NCBI RefSeq assembly: GCF_003075375.1 | Contig: NZ_QDFT01000019.1 | Location: 1 to 64,000 of the forward strand | Length of the DNA: 64,000 nt | Direction: 5' to 3' | Origin: Microbacterium testaceum | GTDB lineage: Bacteria > Actinomycetota > Actinomycetes > Actinomycetales > Microbacteriaceae | Shown: positions 21,302-30,199 of the stretch, in pieces | How the letters are laid out: each line of letters begins with the position of its first letter | How positions within the stretch are numbered: position 1 is the stretch's first letter | Notes under the pieces: generated by a model | The model's input: only the letters and a program-made list of their open reading frames with translations | The model's database searches: none | Told to the model about the DNA's origin: nothing | Position numbers and translations under genes: made by a program

Positions 21302-21733
21302 TCAGGCCGCGGGGGCGTCCTTGATCATGTTCGTGATGCGGATCGTCGAGCACCGACGGCCCTGCTCGTCGGACACGGCGATCTCGTGCACCGTGAGCGA
21401 TCGGCCCAGGTGGATCGGCGTGCACACGCCCGTGACGATGCCCGACGTCGCCGAACGCGTGTGCGTGGCGTTGATGTCGATGCCGACGGCGAGCTTTCCG
21501 GATCCGGCGTAGAGATTCGCCGCCATCGAACCGAGCGACTCGCCGAGCACGACGTACGCACCGCCGTGCAGCAGGCCGACCGGTTGGGTGTTCCCCTCGA
21601 CGGGCATGGTCGCGACGCTGCGCTCGACCGAGAACTCGACCCACTCGATGCCCATCTTCTCGGCGAGGGCGCCCATACCGCGCTCGCGCGCCCAGTCGAG
21701 GCCGCTGGTGGTGTCGGGGGTCGTGGAGCTCAT
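21302..21733 (-). CDS. Hotdog-fold thioesterase (PaaI/YdiI-like)
   Basis: A 143-aa single hotdog domain that would hydrolyse an acyl-CoA thioester; the substrate is not evident. The family core motif is seen as QPVGLLHGGAYVVLGES, with the likely catalytic Glu in LGES and the helix SLGSMAANL. It is followed by VGIDINATHTRS and VTGVCTPIHLGRS. It is divergent from polA (59 nt apart) and convergent with pdtaR. Possible roles include menaquinone synthesis (DHNA-CoA thioesterase) or phenylacetate catabolism; the sequence does not decide. Confidence 0.85.
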   Translation of the reverse strand: MSSTTPDTTSGLDWARERGMGALAEKMGIEWVEFSVERSVATMPVEGNTQPVGLLHGGAYVVLGESLGSMAANLYAGSGKLAVGIDINATHTRSATSGIVTGVCTPIHLGRSLTVHEIAVSDEQGRRCSTIRITNMIKDAPAA

Positions 21734-21780
21734 CGTCGCCTTCGTGGAGCCGGGGCCGGGGGAGTGTCCGTGGTCCTCGT

Positions 21781-21786
21781 TAGGCT
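21781..21786 (+). promoter_or_regulatory. -10-like hexamer of polA (leaderless type)
   Basis: TAGGCT lies exactly 6 nt before the GTG at 21793. The GGAGGG in between abuts the start codon. Confidence 0.6.
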
Positions 21787-21792
21787 GGAGGG

Positions 21793-24429
21793 GTGACGGA
21801 TGCCGAAAAGCCTACTCTCCTCGTCGTCGACGGCCACTCGCTGGCCTATCGGGCGTTCTACGCCCTGCCGGTCGACAACTTCTCGACGAAGGACGGCCAG
21901 CACACCAACGGCATCTACGGCTTCCTGTCGATGTTCGTCAACCTCGTCAAGGCCGAGAAGCCGACCCACCTCGCCGTCGCCTTCGACACGTCGCGGCAGT
22001 CGTTCCGCACCCGCGAGTACACCGAGTACAAGGCCAATCGCAGCGAGTCGCCGGCCGAGTTCAAGGGGCAGATCCCGCTGCTGCAGGAGTGCCTCGAGGC
22101 GATGGGCGTCCTCGTCCTGAAGAAAGAGGACTTCGAGGCCGACGACATCCTCGCCACCCTCGCCACCCAGGGCGAGCAGCAGGGCTTCACGGTGCTGGTC
22201 TGCTCGGGCGATCGCGACACCATCCAGCTCGTCACCGACGACATCACGCTGCTGTATCCGAACGTGCAGGGCGTTTCGCAGCTCAAGCGCTACGACACCG
22301 ACGCCGTGGTCGAGAAGTACGGCCTGCCGCCGGCGCAGTACCCCGAGATCGCCGCGCTGGTCGGCGAGACGAGCGACAATCTGCCGGGCGTGCCCAAGGT
22401 CGGCGAGAAGACCGCCGTCAAGTGGCTCACGCAGTGGGGCTCGCTCGAGGCGCTGCTCGACAACGCCGACAAGATCACCGGCGTCGTGGGCAACAACCTG
22501 CGCGAGCACCTCGACGCCGTCAAGCGCAACCGCGCGCTCAACCGACTGCTGCGCGACGTGGAGCTGCCCGTCGGTCCCGGCGATCTCGCGGTGAAGCCCC
22601 TCGACGGCCAGGCCGTGCGCGACATCTTCGCGCGGCTCGAGTTCCGCACGCTGCTGCCGCGCGTCTTCGACGCGTTCGGCGCCGACGGGGGCGTCGTCGA
22701 AGAGGCACGTCCCACCGCGAAGGCCCCCGCCCCGGCGCGGCTCGACGCCGCGGCCCTGGCCGCGTGGGCCGCCGACCAGAAGGCCGAGGTCGGCGTCACG
22801 ATCGCCCTCGCCGGAGCCACGCCGACGGCGGTCGGCCTGGCGAGCGCCGACGCCGCGGTCGAGGCCGAGTGGTCCCCGGCCGTGCGCGACGCCCTGGCCG
22901 GGTGGTTGGCATCCGATGCCCCCAAGGTGTTCGCCGATGCCAAGCCCCAGATCAAGGCGCTCGCGCGCGAGGGCGTCGCCGTGGGCGGCGTGGCCTTCGA
23001 CGTGATCCTCGCCGGGTGGCTCGTGCGCCCGAGCTTCCCCGACAAGACGCTCGGCGACCTGGTCGAGCGCTCCCTCGACGAGAAGCTTCCCGTGTCGGAT
23101 CCGACGCAGCTCGTCCCCGAGACCGAGGGGGCGACCCCCGCGCAGCTGTCGTGGTTCACCCGGCGCGTCGCCGACGCGCAACGTGCCGAGATGCCCGACA
23201 CGGTCGCCTCGGTGCTCGACGACATCGAGCTGCCGACGCTCACGGCGCTGGCCGACATGGAGCTCGCCGGAGTCGCCGTGTCGCACGAGAAGCTCTCGGG
23301 CTTCTCGGCCGAGCTCGGTGCGCGCGCCGACGCCCTCGCGCGCGACGCGTACGCGGCGATCGGCCACGAGGTCAACCTCGGTTCGCCCAAGCAGCTGCAA
23401 GAGGTGCTGTTCGACGAACTGCAGCTGCCCAAGACCCGCAAGACCAAGAGCGGTTACACCACGGATGCCGCCGCCCTCGCCGACCTGCAAGAGAGCACCG
23501 ATCATCCGTTCCTCGACCTGCTGCTGCGTCACCGCGAGGCGACCAAGCTCAAGCAGATCATCGACGCGCTCGACACCGCGGCGGGGCCCGACGGTCGCAT
23601 CCACACGACGTACGTGCAGACCGGCAGCCAGACCGGTCGTCTGTCCAGCACCGACCCCAACCTGCAGAACATCCCGATCCGCACCGAGGAAAGCCGTCGT
23701 ATCCGCGCCGCGTTCGAGGTCGGCGAGGGGTACGAGACGCTGCTGACCGCCGATTACTCGCAGATCGAGATGCGCATCATGGCGCATCTCTCGGGCGACC
23801 CGGGGCTCATCGAGGCGTTCAATTCGGGCGAGGACCTGCACCGCTTCGTCGGCGCGCGCGTGTTCGGCGTCGAGCCGCAGGACGTCACGCCCGCGATGCG
23901 CACCAAGGTCAAGGCGATGTCGTACGGACTGGTCTACGGCCTGTCGGCCTTCGGTCTGTCCAAGCAGCTGCGCATCGAGCAGTCCGAGGCCAAGAAGCTG
24001 ATGCTCGAGTACTTCGCGCGGTTCGGCGCGGTGCGCGACTACCTGCGCGGTTCGGTCGAGCAGGCGCGTCAGGACGGCTACACCGAGACCATCTTCGGTC
24101 GCCGCCGCCCGTTCCCCGACCTCACGAGCATGAACCGCGTCCTGCGCGAGAACGCCGAGCGCGCGGCCCTGAACGCGCCCATCCAGGGCAGCGCCGCCGA
24201 CATCATGAAGGTGGCGCTGTTCCGCATCCGCGACGAGCTCGCCGCCGCCGACCTGCGCTCGCGGGTGCTGCTGCAGATTCACGACGAACTCGTCGTCGAG
24301 GTGGCTGCGGGCGAGTGGGATGCCGTCGAGCGGATCGTCCGCGCGCGCATGGCCGACGCGGCCGATCTGTCCGTCCCGCTCGACGTGCAGATCGGTCGCG
24401 GCGGCGACTGGGACGAAGCCGGGCACTGA
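21793..24429 (+). CDS. polA: DNA polymerase I
   Basis: Replaces Okazaki primers and fills repair gaps. It is 878 aa in three domains. The N-terminal 5'-3' exonuclease (about 1–290) includes VDGHSLAYRAFYA, CSGDRDTIQLV and the helix-hairpin-helix SDNLPGVPKVGEKTA. The middle 3'-5' exonuclease-like domain (about 310–480) lacks the DxE signature and is presumably inactive, as usual in actinobacteria. The polymerase domain has DYSQIEMRIMAHLSGD (motif A), the KAMSYGLVYG helix (motif B) and LLQIHDELVVEV (motif C). GTG start. Confidence 0.97.
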   Translation: MTDAEKPTLLVVDGHSLAYRAFYALPVDNFSTKDGQHTNGIYGFLSMFVNLVKAEKPTHLAVAFDTSRQSFRTREYTEYKANRSESPAEFKGQIPLLQECLEAMGVLVLKKEDFEADDILATLATQGEQQGFTVLVCSGDRDTIQLVTDDITLLYPNVQGVSQLKRYDTDAVVEKYGLPPAQYPEIAALVGETSDNLPGVPKVGEKTAVKWLTQWGSLEALLDNADKITGVVGNNLREHLDAVKRNRALNRLLRDVELPVGPGDLAVKPLDGQAVRDIFARLEFRTLLPRVFDAFGADGGVVEEARPTAKAPAPARLDAAALAAWAADQKAEVGVTIALAGATPTAVGLASADAAVEAEWSPAVRDALAGWLASDAPKVFADAKPQIKALAREGVAVGGVAFDVILAGWLVRPSFPDKTLGDLVERSLDEKLPVSDPTQLVPETEGATPAQLSWFTRRVADAQRAEMPDTVASVLDDIELPTLTALADMELAGVAVSHEKLSGFSAELGARADALARDAYAAIGHEVNLGSPKQLQEVLFDELQLPKTRKTKSGYTTDAAALADLQESTDHPFLDLLLRHREATKLKQIIDALDTAAGPDGRIHTTYVQTGSQTGRLSSTDPNLQNIPIRTEESRRIRAAFEVGEGYETLLTADYSQIEMRIMAHLSGDPGLIEAFNSGEDLHRFVGARVFGVEPQDVTPAMRTKVKAMSYGLVYGLSAFGLSKQLRIEQSEAKKLMLEYFARFGAVRDYLRGSVEQARQDGYTETIFGRRRPFPDLTSMNRVLRENAERAALNAPIQGSAADIMKVALFRIRDELAAADLRSRVLLQIHDELVVEVAAGEWDAVERIVRARMADAADLSVPLDVQIGRGGDWDEAGH

Positions 24430-24445
24430 GTCGCCCCGCGCGACT

Positions 24446-24483
24446 GCTCCCCAGCCGGCCGATCGCGTCGTCGGCGGGGGAGC
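24446..24483 (+). terminator. Hairpin after polA
   Basis: GCTCCCC at 24446–24452 pairs with GGGGAGC at 24477–24483, with an inner GCCG/CGGC stem. It lies 17 nt after the polA stop. Confidence 0.6.
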
Positions 24484-24509
24484 GGGGTGCGCCGTCGCCG
24501 CGGGGTGCC

Positions 24510-24515
24510 TAGGCT
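24510..24515 (+). promoter_or_regulatory. -10-like hexamer of the DUF885 gene (leaderless type)
   Basis: TAGGCT lies exactly 6 nt before the ATG at 24522. Confidence 0.55.
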
Positions 24516-24521
24516 CGGAGG

Positions 24522-26198
24522 ATGACTGACGCATCTCGCACTCCCACGCCGATCGACACGATCGCCGACGCGTGGGTGGACACCCTGGCCGAGCGCGAGC
24601 CGACGCTGGCGACGTATATCGGCCGGTTTGAGCACAACGGCCGCTTCGGCGACTACAGCCCCGAGGGCGCCGAAGCCCTGATCGGCGACGCCCGTTCCAC
24701 CAAGGCCGCCCTCGAGGCCGCCGAGCCGGTCGACGCGATCGACACCGTCACCAAGATGGACCTCGTGCGCGAGCTCGACCTGATGATCGAGCAGCACGAG
24801 GCCAAGACCCACCTGCGCGACCTGAACGTCATCGCCTCGCCCGCGCAGGACATCCGCTCGACCTTCGACCTCATGCCCACCTCGACGGTCGAGGACTGGG
24901 CGACGATCGCCGAGCGCATGAAGGCGCTGCCCGCGGCGATCGACGGATACGTCGAGACCCTGCGCCGCGGTATCGCCGAGGGCGTCGTCCCCGCCCGCCG
25001 ACAGGTGAGCGAGGTCATCACGCAGATCGCCCGCTACACCTCGGACACGGGCTTCTTCGCCGAGTTCGTCGGCGACGCCGCCCCCGACGAGGGGCAGTTG
25101 CCGGCATCCCTCGCCCGCGACCTGGCCGAGAACTCCAACGCCGCCCGTCTCGCCTACGACGGGCTCGCGGCCTTCCTCTCGAGCGAGCTCGCCCCCGCCG
25201 CGGGCGACGTCGACGCCGTCGGACGCGAGATGTACGCGCTGCACTCCCGCCGGTTCCTGGGCGCCGAGATCGACCTCGACGAGACCTACGACTGGGGCGT
25301 CGAGGAGCTCTCGCGAATGGTCGCCGAGCAGGAAGCGATCGCGAACGAGATCCTCCCGGGCTCCAGCGTCGAGGAGGCGGTGGCGTTCTTCGAGAAGGAC
25401 GAATCGCGCAAGCTCCGCGGCACCCAGGCCCTCCAGGAATGGATGCAGCGCACCAGCGACAAGGCCGTCGAGGAGCTCGGGCGCACCCACTTCGACATCG
25501 CCGAGCCCATCCGCCGCCTCGAGTGCATGATCGCGCCGACCAACGAGGGCGGTATCTACTACACCGGGCCCACCGACGACTTCTCGCGCCCGGGCCGCAT
25601 GTGGTGGTCGGTGCCCGAGGGCGTCGACACCTTCGACACCTGGCGCGAGCTGACCACCGTGTACCACGAGGGTGTTCCGGGGCATCACCTGCAAATCGCC
25701 CAGGCCGTCTACAACCGCGCCGAGCTCAACTCGTGGCGCCGCCTGCTCGCGGGTACGAGCGGTCACGCCGAGGGGTGGGCGCTGTACGCCGAGCGTCTGA
25801 TGGAGCAGCTGGGCTACCTCGACGACCCCGCCGACCGTCTCGGCATGCTCGACGGTCAGCGCATGCGCGCCGCGCGCGTGGTGCTCGACATCGGCGTGCA
25901 CCTGCAGAAGCCGCGCCTGGACGGCACCGGCACCTGGGACCACGACTACGCCCTCGCGTTCATGCTGAAGAACGTCAACATGAGCGAGGAGTTCGTACGT
26001 TTCGAGGTCAACCGGTACCTCGGCTGGCCGGGGCAGGCGCCGTCGTACAAGGTCGGGCAGCGCATCTGGGAGCAGGTGCGCGACGAGAAGCAGGAGCGCC
26101 GGGGCGCCGACTTCTCGATGAAGCAGTTCCACACGCGCGCGCTGGACATCGGTGGCGTCGGACTCGACACGCTGCGCGCCGCGCTGGCATCCGTCTGA
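24522..26198 (+). CDS. DUF885 family protein, probable metal-dependent peptidase-like hydrolase
   Basis: A 558-aa soluble, largely helical protein. The DUF885 signature YHEGVPGHHLQ at about residues 380–390 resembles a zinc HExxH-type site, followed by a downstream acidic helix (AEGWALYAERLMEQLG) that would give the third ligand. This pattern suggests a metallopeptidase, but substrates are poorly known. No signal peptide is visible, so it is probably cytosolic. ATG start, likely leaderless. A hairpin terminator follows. Confidence 0.88.
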   Translation: MTDASRTPTPIDTIADAWVDTLAEREPTLATYIGRFEHNGRFGDYSPEGAEALIGDARSTKAALEAAEPVDAIDTVTKMDLVRELDLMIEQHEAKTHLRDLNVIASPAQDIRSTFDLMPTSTVEDWATIAERMKALPAAIDGYVETLRRGIAEGVVPARRQVSEVITQIARYTSDTGFFAEFVGDAAPDEGQLPASLARDLAENSNAARLAYDGLAAFLSSELAPAAGDVDAVGREMYALHSRRFLGAEIDLDETYDWGVEELSRMVAEQEAIANEILPGSSVEEAVAFFEKDESRKLRGTQALQEWMQRTSDKAVEELGRTHFDIAEPIRRLECMIAPTNEGGIYYTGPTDDFSRPGRMWWSVPEGVDTFDTWRELTTVYHEGVPGHHLQIAQAVYNRAELNSWRRLLAGTSGHAEGWALYAERLMEQLGYLDDPADRLGMLDGQRMRAARVVLDIGVHLQKPRLDGTGTWDHDYALAFMLKNVNMSEEFVRFEVNRYLGWPGQAPSYKVGQRIWEQVRDEKQERRGADFSMKQFHTRALDIGGVGLDTLRAALASV

Positions 26199-26203
26199 GA
26201 CCT

Positions 26204-26233
26204 CAGGGGGCGTCGCGCGAGCGGCGCCCCCTG
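26204..26233 (+). terminator. Hairpin after the DUF885 gene
   Basis: A 9-bp perfect stem CAGGGGGCG / CGCCCCCTG (26204–26212 and 26225–26233), starting 6 nt after the stop codon. Confidence 0.7.
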
Positions 26234-26305
26234 TGTGCGGGCGCCGATGCGGGGGAATACCCGGGACTCGCGTAAAGTTCATTCATCCGAATGCAAGGAG
26301 ACCCC

Positions 26306-27376
26306 ATGGCTGATCAGACCATCGAGCTCGGACTCGACACCTTCGGAGACATCTCGCGCGGCCCCGACGGCACGCTGCTGAGCGACGCCCAGACCATCCG
26401 CAACGTCGTCGACCAGGCGGTGCTCGCCGACGAGGTCGGCCTGTCGTTCTTCGGCGTGGGGGAGCACCACCGCAAGGACTTCGCGGTCACCAGCCCCGAG
26501 ATCGTGCTGGCCGCCGCGGCCGCCCGAACGAAGAACATCCACCTCGGCACCGCCGTGACGGTCCTCTCGAGCGACGACCCCGTCCGCGTGTACGAGCGTT
26601 TCGCCACGCTCGACGCCGTGTCGAACGGTCGCGCCGAGGTCATCCTCGGGCGCGGGTCGTTCATCGAGTCGTTCCCGCTGTTCGGCTACGACCTGAGCGA
26701 CTACGAGCAGCTGTTCGAAGAGAAGCTCGAGCTGTTCTCGCTGCTTCTCGACGAGAAGCCCGTCACGTGGGCCGGGCGCACCCGCGCCGCCCTGACGGAC
26801 GCCGACGTGTACCCGAAGACCGAGAACGGCCTCACAGCCTGGGTCGGCGTGGGCGGCTCGCCCGAGTCGGTCGTGCGCACCGCGCGCTACGGCTACGGTC
26901 TCGTCCTGGCGATCATCGGCGGCTCGGCGGCGCGATTCCGCCCCTACGCCGACCTGTACCGCCGCTCGCTCGCCGAGCTCGGCAAACCGCAGATGCCCAT
27001 CTCGGTGCACTCGCCCGGCCACGTCGCCGAGACCGACGAGCAGGCGTGGGACGAGGCGTTCGAGGGCGTCGCCGAGCTGAACAACACCATCGGCCGCGAG
27101 CGCGGCTGGCCCGAGTACAACCGCATGCGATTCCAGCACGATGTGGGCCCCGAGGGGTCGATGTACGTCGGTTCGCCCGAGACGGTGGCCCGCAAGATCG
27201 CGACGACCATGCGCGCTCTCGGCAATTCGCGCTTCCAGATGAAGATCGCGAGCGGATCGATCTCGCACGACCGTCTGCTGTCGAGCATCGAGCTGTACGG
27301 CACCCGGGTGCGTCCCCTCGTCGAAGAGATGCTGGCCGACGTCCCCTCCGACGGCGACCTCGCCGGCATCCGGTGA
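26306..27376 (+). CDS. LLM-class flavin-dependent oxidoreductase (Atu2307/SP_0267 type)
   Basis: A 356-aa luciferase-like TIM-barrel enzyme that would use FMN or F420 to oxidise an unknown substrate. Visible family stretches: ELGLDTFGDI at the N-terminus, FFGVGEHHRKDF, GTAVTVLSSDDPVRVYE, AEVILGRGSFIESFPLFG, and YVGSPETVARKI near the C-terminus. I chose ATG 26306, since AAGGAG at 26295–26300 is 5 nt upstream; an in-frame ATG at 26291 would include that site. The MFS transporter begins 8 nt after the stop, so the two are probably co-transcribed. Confidence 0.9.
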   Translation: MADQTIELGLDTFGDISRGPDGTLLSDAQTIRNVVDQAVLADEVGLSFFGVGEHHRKDFAVTSPEIVLAAAAARTKNIHLGTAVTVLSSDDPVRVYERFATLDAVSNGRAEVILGRGSFIESFPLFGYDLSDYEQLFEEKLELFSLLLDEKPVTWAGRTRAALTDADVYPKTENGLTAWVGVGGSPESVVRTARYGYGLVLAIIGGSAARFRPYADLYRRSLAELGKPQMPISVHSPGHVAETDEQAWDEAFEGVAELNNTIGRERGWPEYNRMRFQHDVGPEGSMYVGSPETVARKIATTMRALGNSRFQMKIASGSISHDRLLSSIELYGTRVRPLVEEMLADVPSDGDLAGIR

Positions 27377-27383
27377 CACCCCG

Positions 27384-28718
27384 GTGAGCACCCGCACCGA
27401 CACCGTCCGCGTGTCCGACCGCCTCGACGCCCTGCCGTTCACCCGCCGGCACGGCAGGATCCTGGGCGGCTCGGGACTGGGCTGGGCCCTGGATGCCATG
27501 GACGTCGGGCTCATCTCGTTCGTCATCGCCGCGCTGAGCGTGCAGTGGCGACTGGCCCCGGCCGAGGCGTCGTGGATCGCGTCGGCGGGGTTCGCGGGCA
27601 TGGCGATCGGGGCGAGCGTGGGCGGGCTGCTCGCGGACCGGTTCGGTCGACGGCACGTGTTCGCGCTGACGCTGCTGGTGTACGGCCTCGCGACGGGCGC
27701 GAGCGCACTGGTCGGGGGTCTCGCGGCCCTGCTGGTGCTGCGCTTCGTGGTGGGTCTCGGTCTCGGCGCCGAACTGCCGGTCGCCTCGACCTACGTGAGC
27801 GAGTTCGCCCCGGCCCGGATGCGCGGTCGCCTGATCGTTTTCCTCGAGGCGTTCTGGGCCGTGGGGTGGACGGCGGCGGCGCTCATCGGCTTCCTCGTCG
27901 TGCCGTCCTCGGCCGATGGCTGGCGGTGGGCCTTCGCGCTCGGCGCGATCCCCGCGGTCTACGCGCTCATCGTGCGGTGGGGGCTTCCCGAGTCGCCGCG
28001 GTGGCTCGCCTCACGCGGGCGCAACGCCGAGGCCATCGTGATCGTGCGCGACCTCGAAGCCGCCGCCGGGCGCATCGCCCTCGAGGCGTCGACCGAGGGG
28101 GTCCCGGCATCCGCTCCCGCCCCTCGTCCGCGTGTGAGCGCCCTGTGGGCCCCGGCTCTGCGGGCGCGCACGGCGAGCCTTTGGGTGCTGTGGTTCTGCG
28201 TCAACTTCTCGTACTACGGGGCGTTCATCTGGATCCCCACGATCCTGGTGAGCCAGGGCTACGACCTCGTGCGCTCCTTCGGCTTCACGCTCATCATCAC
28301 GCTGGCCCAGCTGCCGGGGTACGCCGTCGCGGCCTGGCTGATCGAGGCCTGGGGCCGACGCGCGACGCTCGCGACGTTCCTCGCGGGATCGGCGGTGGCC
28401 GCGGTGCTGTTCGGTACGGCATCCGGCGAGGTCGCCGTGATCGCGGCGGGAATGGCGCTGTCGTTCTTCAACCTGGGCGCGTGGGGGGCTCTCTACGCCG
28501 CGACCCCCGAGACGTACCCCACGGCCCTGCGGGCGACCGGTGCGGGCTGGGCCGCGGGCGTCGGCCGCATCGCGTCGATCCTCGCCCCGCTCGCGGTGCC
28601 GCCCCTGCTCGGGTTCGGGGGAGCGCCCCTGCTGTTCGTGGTGTTCGCGGCCTTCTTCGCGGTCGCCGTCGTGGCGGCGCTGTTCCTGCGCGAGCAGCGC
28701 GGCAGGTCGTTGACCTAG
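27384..28718 (+). CDS. MFS transporter (sugar-porter/NiaP-like)
   Basis: A 444-aa integral membrane protein with 12 predicted helices. MFS motif A is GGLLADRFGRRH (about 73–84), with a related motif at about 320–335. EFAPARMRGRLIVFLEAFW and LPESPRWLASRGR are typical of the sugar/organic-acid branch including NiaP and SV2-like proteins. The substrate cannot be told from sequence. GTG start 8 nt after the oxidoreductase stop suggests a shared operon and perhaps a shared substrate. Confidence 0.88.
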   Translation: MSTRTDTVRVSDRLDALPFTRRHGRILGGSGLGWALDAMDVGLISFVIAALSVQWRLAPAEASWIASAGFAGMAIGASVGGLLADRFGRRHVFALTLLVYGLATGASALVGGLAALLVLRFVVGLGLGAELPVASTYVSEFAPARMRGRLIVFLEAFWAVGWTAAALIGFLVVPSSADGWRWAFALGAIPAVYALIVRWGLPESPRWLASRGRNAEAIVIVRDLEAAAGRIALEASTEGVPASAPAPRPRVSALWAPALRARTASLWVLWFCVNFSYYGAFIWIPTILVSQGYDLVRSFGFTLIITLAQLPGYAVAAWLIEAWGRRATLATFLAGSAVAAVLFGTASGEVAVIAAGMALSFFNLGAWGALYAATPETYPTALRATGAGWAAGVGRIASILAPLAVPPLLGFGGAPLLFVVFAAFFAVAVVAALFLREQRGRSLT

Positions 28719-28736
28719 GACCCCTATCGCCGCGCG

Positions 28737-28742
28737 TAGGCT
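28737..28742 (+). promoter_or_regulatory. -10-like hexamer of SGNH hydrolase 1 (leaderless type)
   Basis: TAGGCT lies exactly 6 nt before the ATG at 28749. Confidence 0.55.
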
Positions 28743-28748
28743 CGAGGC

Positions 28749-29522
28749 ATGGCATCCGTGCGCTTCGTCGCCATCGGCGACTCGTTCACCGAGGGAGTCG
28801 GCGACGAGCTCCCCGACGGCACCGTCCGCGGCTGGGCCGACCTGGCCGCGCAGGGATGGGCGGATGCCGCGGGCGAGCCGATCGAGTATGCGAACCTCGC
28901 CATCCGCGGCAAGCTCATCCAGCCGATCGTCGAGCAGCAGCTCGAGCCGGCGCTGGCGCTGAAGCCGACCCACCTGTCGTTCAACGGCGGCGGCAACGAC
29001 ATGCTGCGTCCGCGGACGGGCATCGAGCGCATCGTCGACCTGTTCGATCACGTCGTGCGCCGCTGCGACGAAGAGGGCGTGCAGCTGATCGTCCTGTCGG
29101 GCGCCAATCCGTCGGCGGGACTTCCGCTCGGCAAGCTCATCGAAGCGCGCGGTGACCGCCTGTCGCATGCGGTAGAGAAGCGCCTCGAGCAGCGGCCCGA
29201 TGTGCTCACGGCGTACAACTGGTTCGATCGCGAGCTGGCGGGCGGGGAGTTCTGGTCGGTGGACCGCCTGCACATGAACGCCCGGGGGCACCACCGCGTC
29301 GCGGCCCGCGTCATCGAGTCCGTCGGTCTCACCGCCCCGGCACCGTGGTGGCACCTGCGCGAGATCCCCGAGACCGAGCGACTGAAAGGCACCGCGTACT
29401 ACCGCGAGCACGTGGGCCCGTGGGTGCGTCGACGCCTCACCCGCACCTCGTCCGGCGACGACCGGCACGCGAAGTTCGGCGGCGGGTGGGTGGAGCTGAC
29501 TCCGCACGCGGAGTCGCTGTGA
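28749..29522 (+). CDS. SGNH/GDSL hydrolase, paralogue 1
   Basis: A 257-aa esterase/lipase-type enzyme, no signal peptide. Block I is AIGDSFTEGVGDELPDG (nucleophile about S11), the oxyanion Gly is in YANLAIRGKLI, the Asn block is FNGGGNDM, and the catalytic Asp/His are in VDRLHMNARGHH. A basic C-terminal segment (EHVGPWVRRRLTRTSSGDD) is shared with the paralogue at 59650–60510. It overlaps the following lipoprotein gene by 4 nt (GTGA). Confidence 0.9.
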   Translation: MASVRFVAIGDSFTEGVGDELPDGTVRGWADLAAQGWADAAGEPIEYANLAIRGKLIQPIVEQQLEPALALKPTHLSFNGGGNDMLRPRTGIERIVDLFDHVVRRCDEEGVQLIVLSGANPSAGLPLGKLIEARGDRLSHAVEKRLEQRPDVLTAYNWFDRELAGGEFWSVDRLHMNARGHHRVAARVIESVGLTAPAPWWHLREIPETERLKGTAYYREHVGPWVRRRLTRTSSGDDRHAKFGGGWVELTPHAESL

Positions 29523-30034
29523 ACCGACGCGCGGTCGCCCTCACACTCGCTTTCGCGGTCGCCGCCACCGTCACGGGGTGCGCGATCGATGACGCCTCTC
29601 GTCCGACGACGGATACGGCCGCTCCGACGCCGAGCACCTCGGCGTCGTATGCCTGCCCGGTCGTCGAGGGCGTGCAGCTGCCGCCCGAGTGCGCGCCGTA
29701 CGATCCGGACGCCGCGATGGCGGCGAACGATCGGTATCGCGACCGGATGGCGATCGACGACGAGGCGCGCGCGGCCGCAGAGGAGATCTCGCCCGATGTC
29801 GTCGCCGCGCTGACAGCGGCGGCGGCCGAGGGGGCGCTGTCGACCGAGAAGGCGGTGGACGCGCTGACCGGGGCGGGCGCCCTGACGCCGCAGGTCCGCG
29901 CCGAGGCCGGGCGAGTGCTCTTCGGGGCGGCGGGACCGAAGGGGGGCTGCCTCTTCGGTGAGGTGAGCGGGACCACCGTCTCGGTCGAGGTCGGCGGCTA
30001 CATCCTCGACGGCGGGTGCCTTCCGGCTCAGTGA
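29519..30034 (+). CDS. Hypothetical lipoprotein
   Basis: A 171-aa exported protein. The first 22 residues form a lipoprotein signal: basic start, hydrophobic core, lipobox VTGC. The mature part is Ala/Glu-rich, with cysteines in SYACPVVEGVQLPPECAPY and again in GGCLFGE and DGGCLPAQ, so four cysteines could make two disulfides. No family recognised. GTG start overlaps the SGNH hydrolase stop by 4 nt, pointing to coupled expression; Lgt (11782) would lipidate it. Confidence 0.85.
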   Translation: MNRRAVALTLAFAVAATVTGCAIDDASRPTTDTAAPTPSTSASYACPVVEGVQLPPECAPYDPDAAMAANDRYRDRMAIDDEARAAAEEISPDVVAALTAAAAEGALSTEKAVDALTGAGALTPQVRAEAGRVLFGAAGPKGGCLFGEVSGTTVSVEVGGYILDGGCLPAQ

Positions 30035-30187
30035 CCGGTACGGGCAGCGGTCCCGCTGGCCGGGCAGACATCGACCCGCCTCCGAGAGCCGTGCGGTGCG
30101 GGCCGTTCCGGATGCGGGGCGAATGACATCCCGACCCCGCCCCGGTTCAGGGGACGACCCGCACACCGCACGCATGGCTCGCGGGAG

Positions 30188-30193
30188 CACAAT
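30188..30193 (+). promoter_or_regulatory. -10-like hexamer of the SDR gene (leaderless type)
   Basis: CACAAT lies exactly 6 nt before the ATG at 30200. The rest of the 165-bp gap after the lipoprotein gene shows nothing I can name. Confidence 0.45.
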
Positions 30194-30199
30194 GGGCGC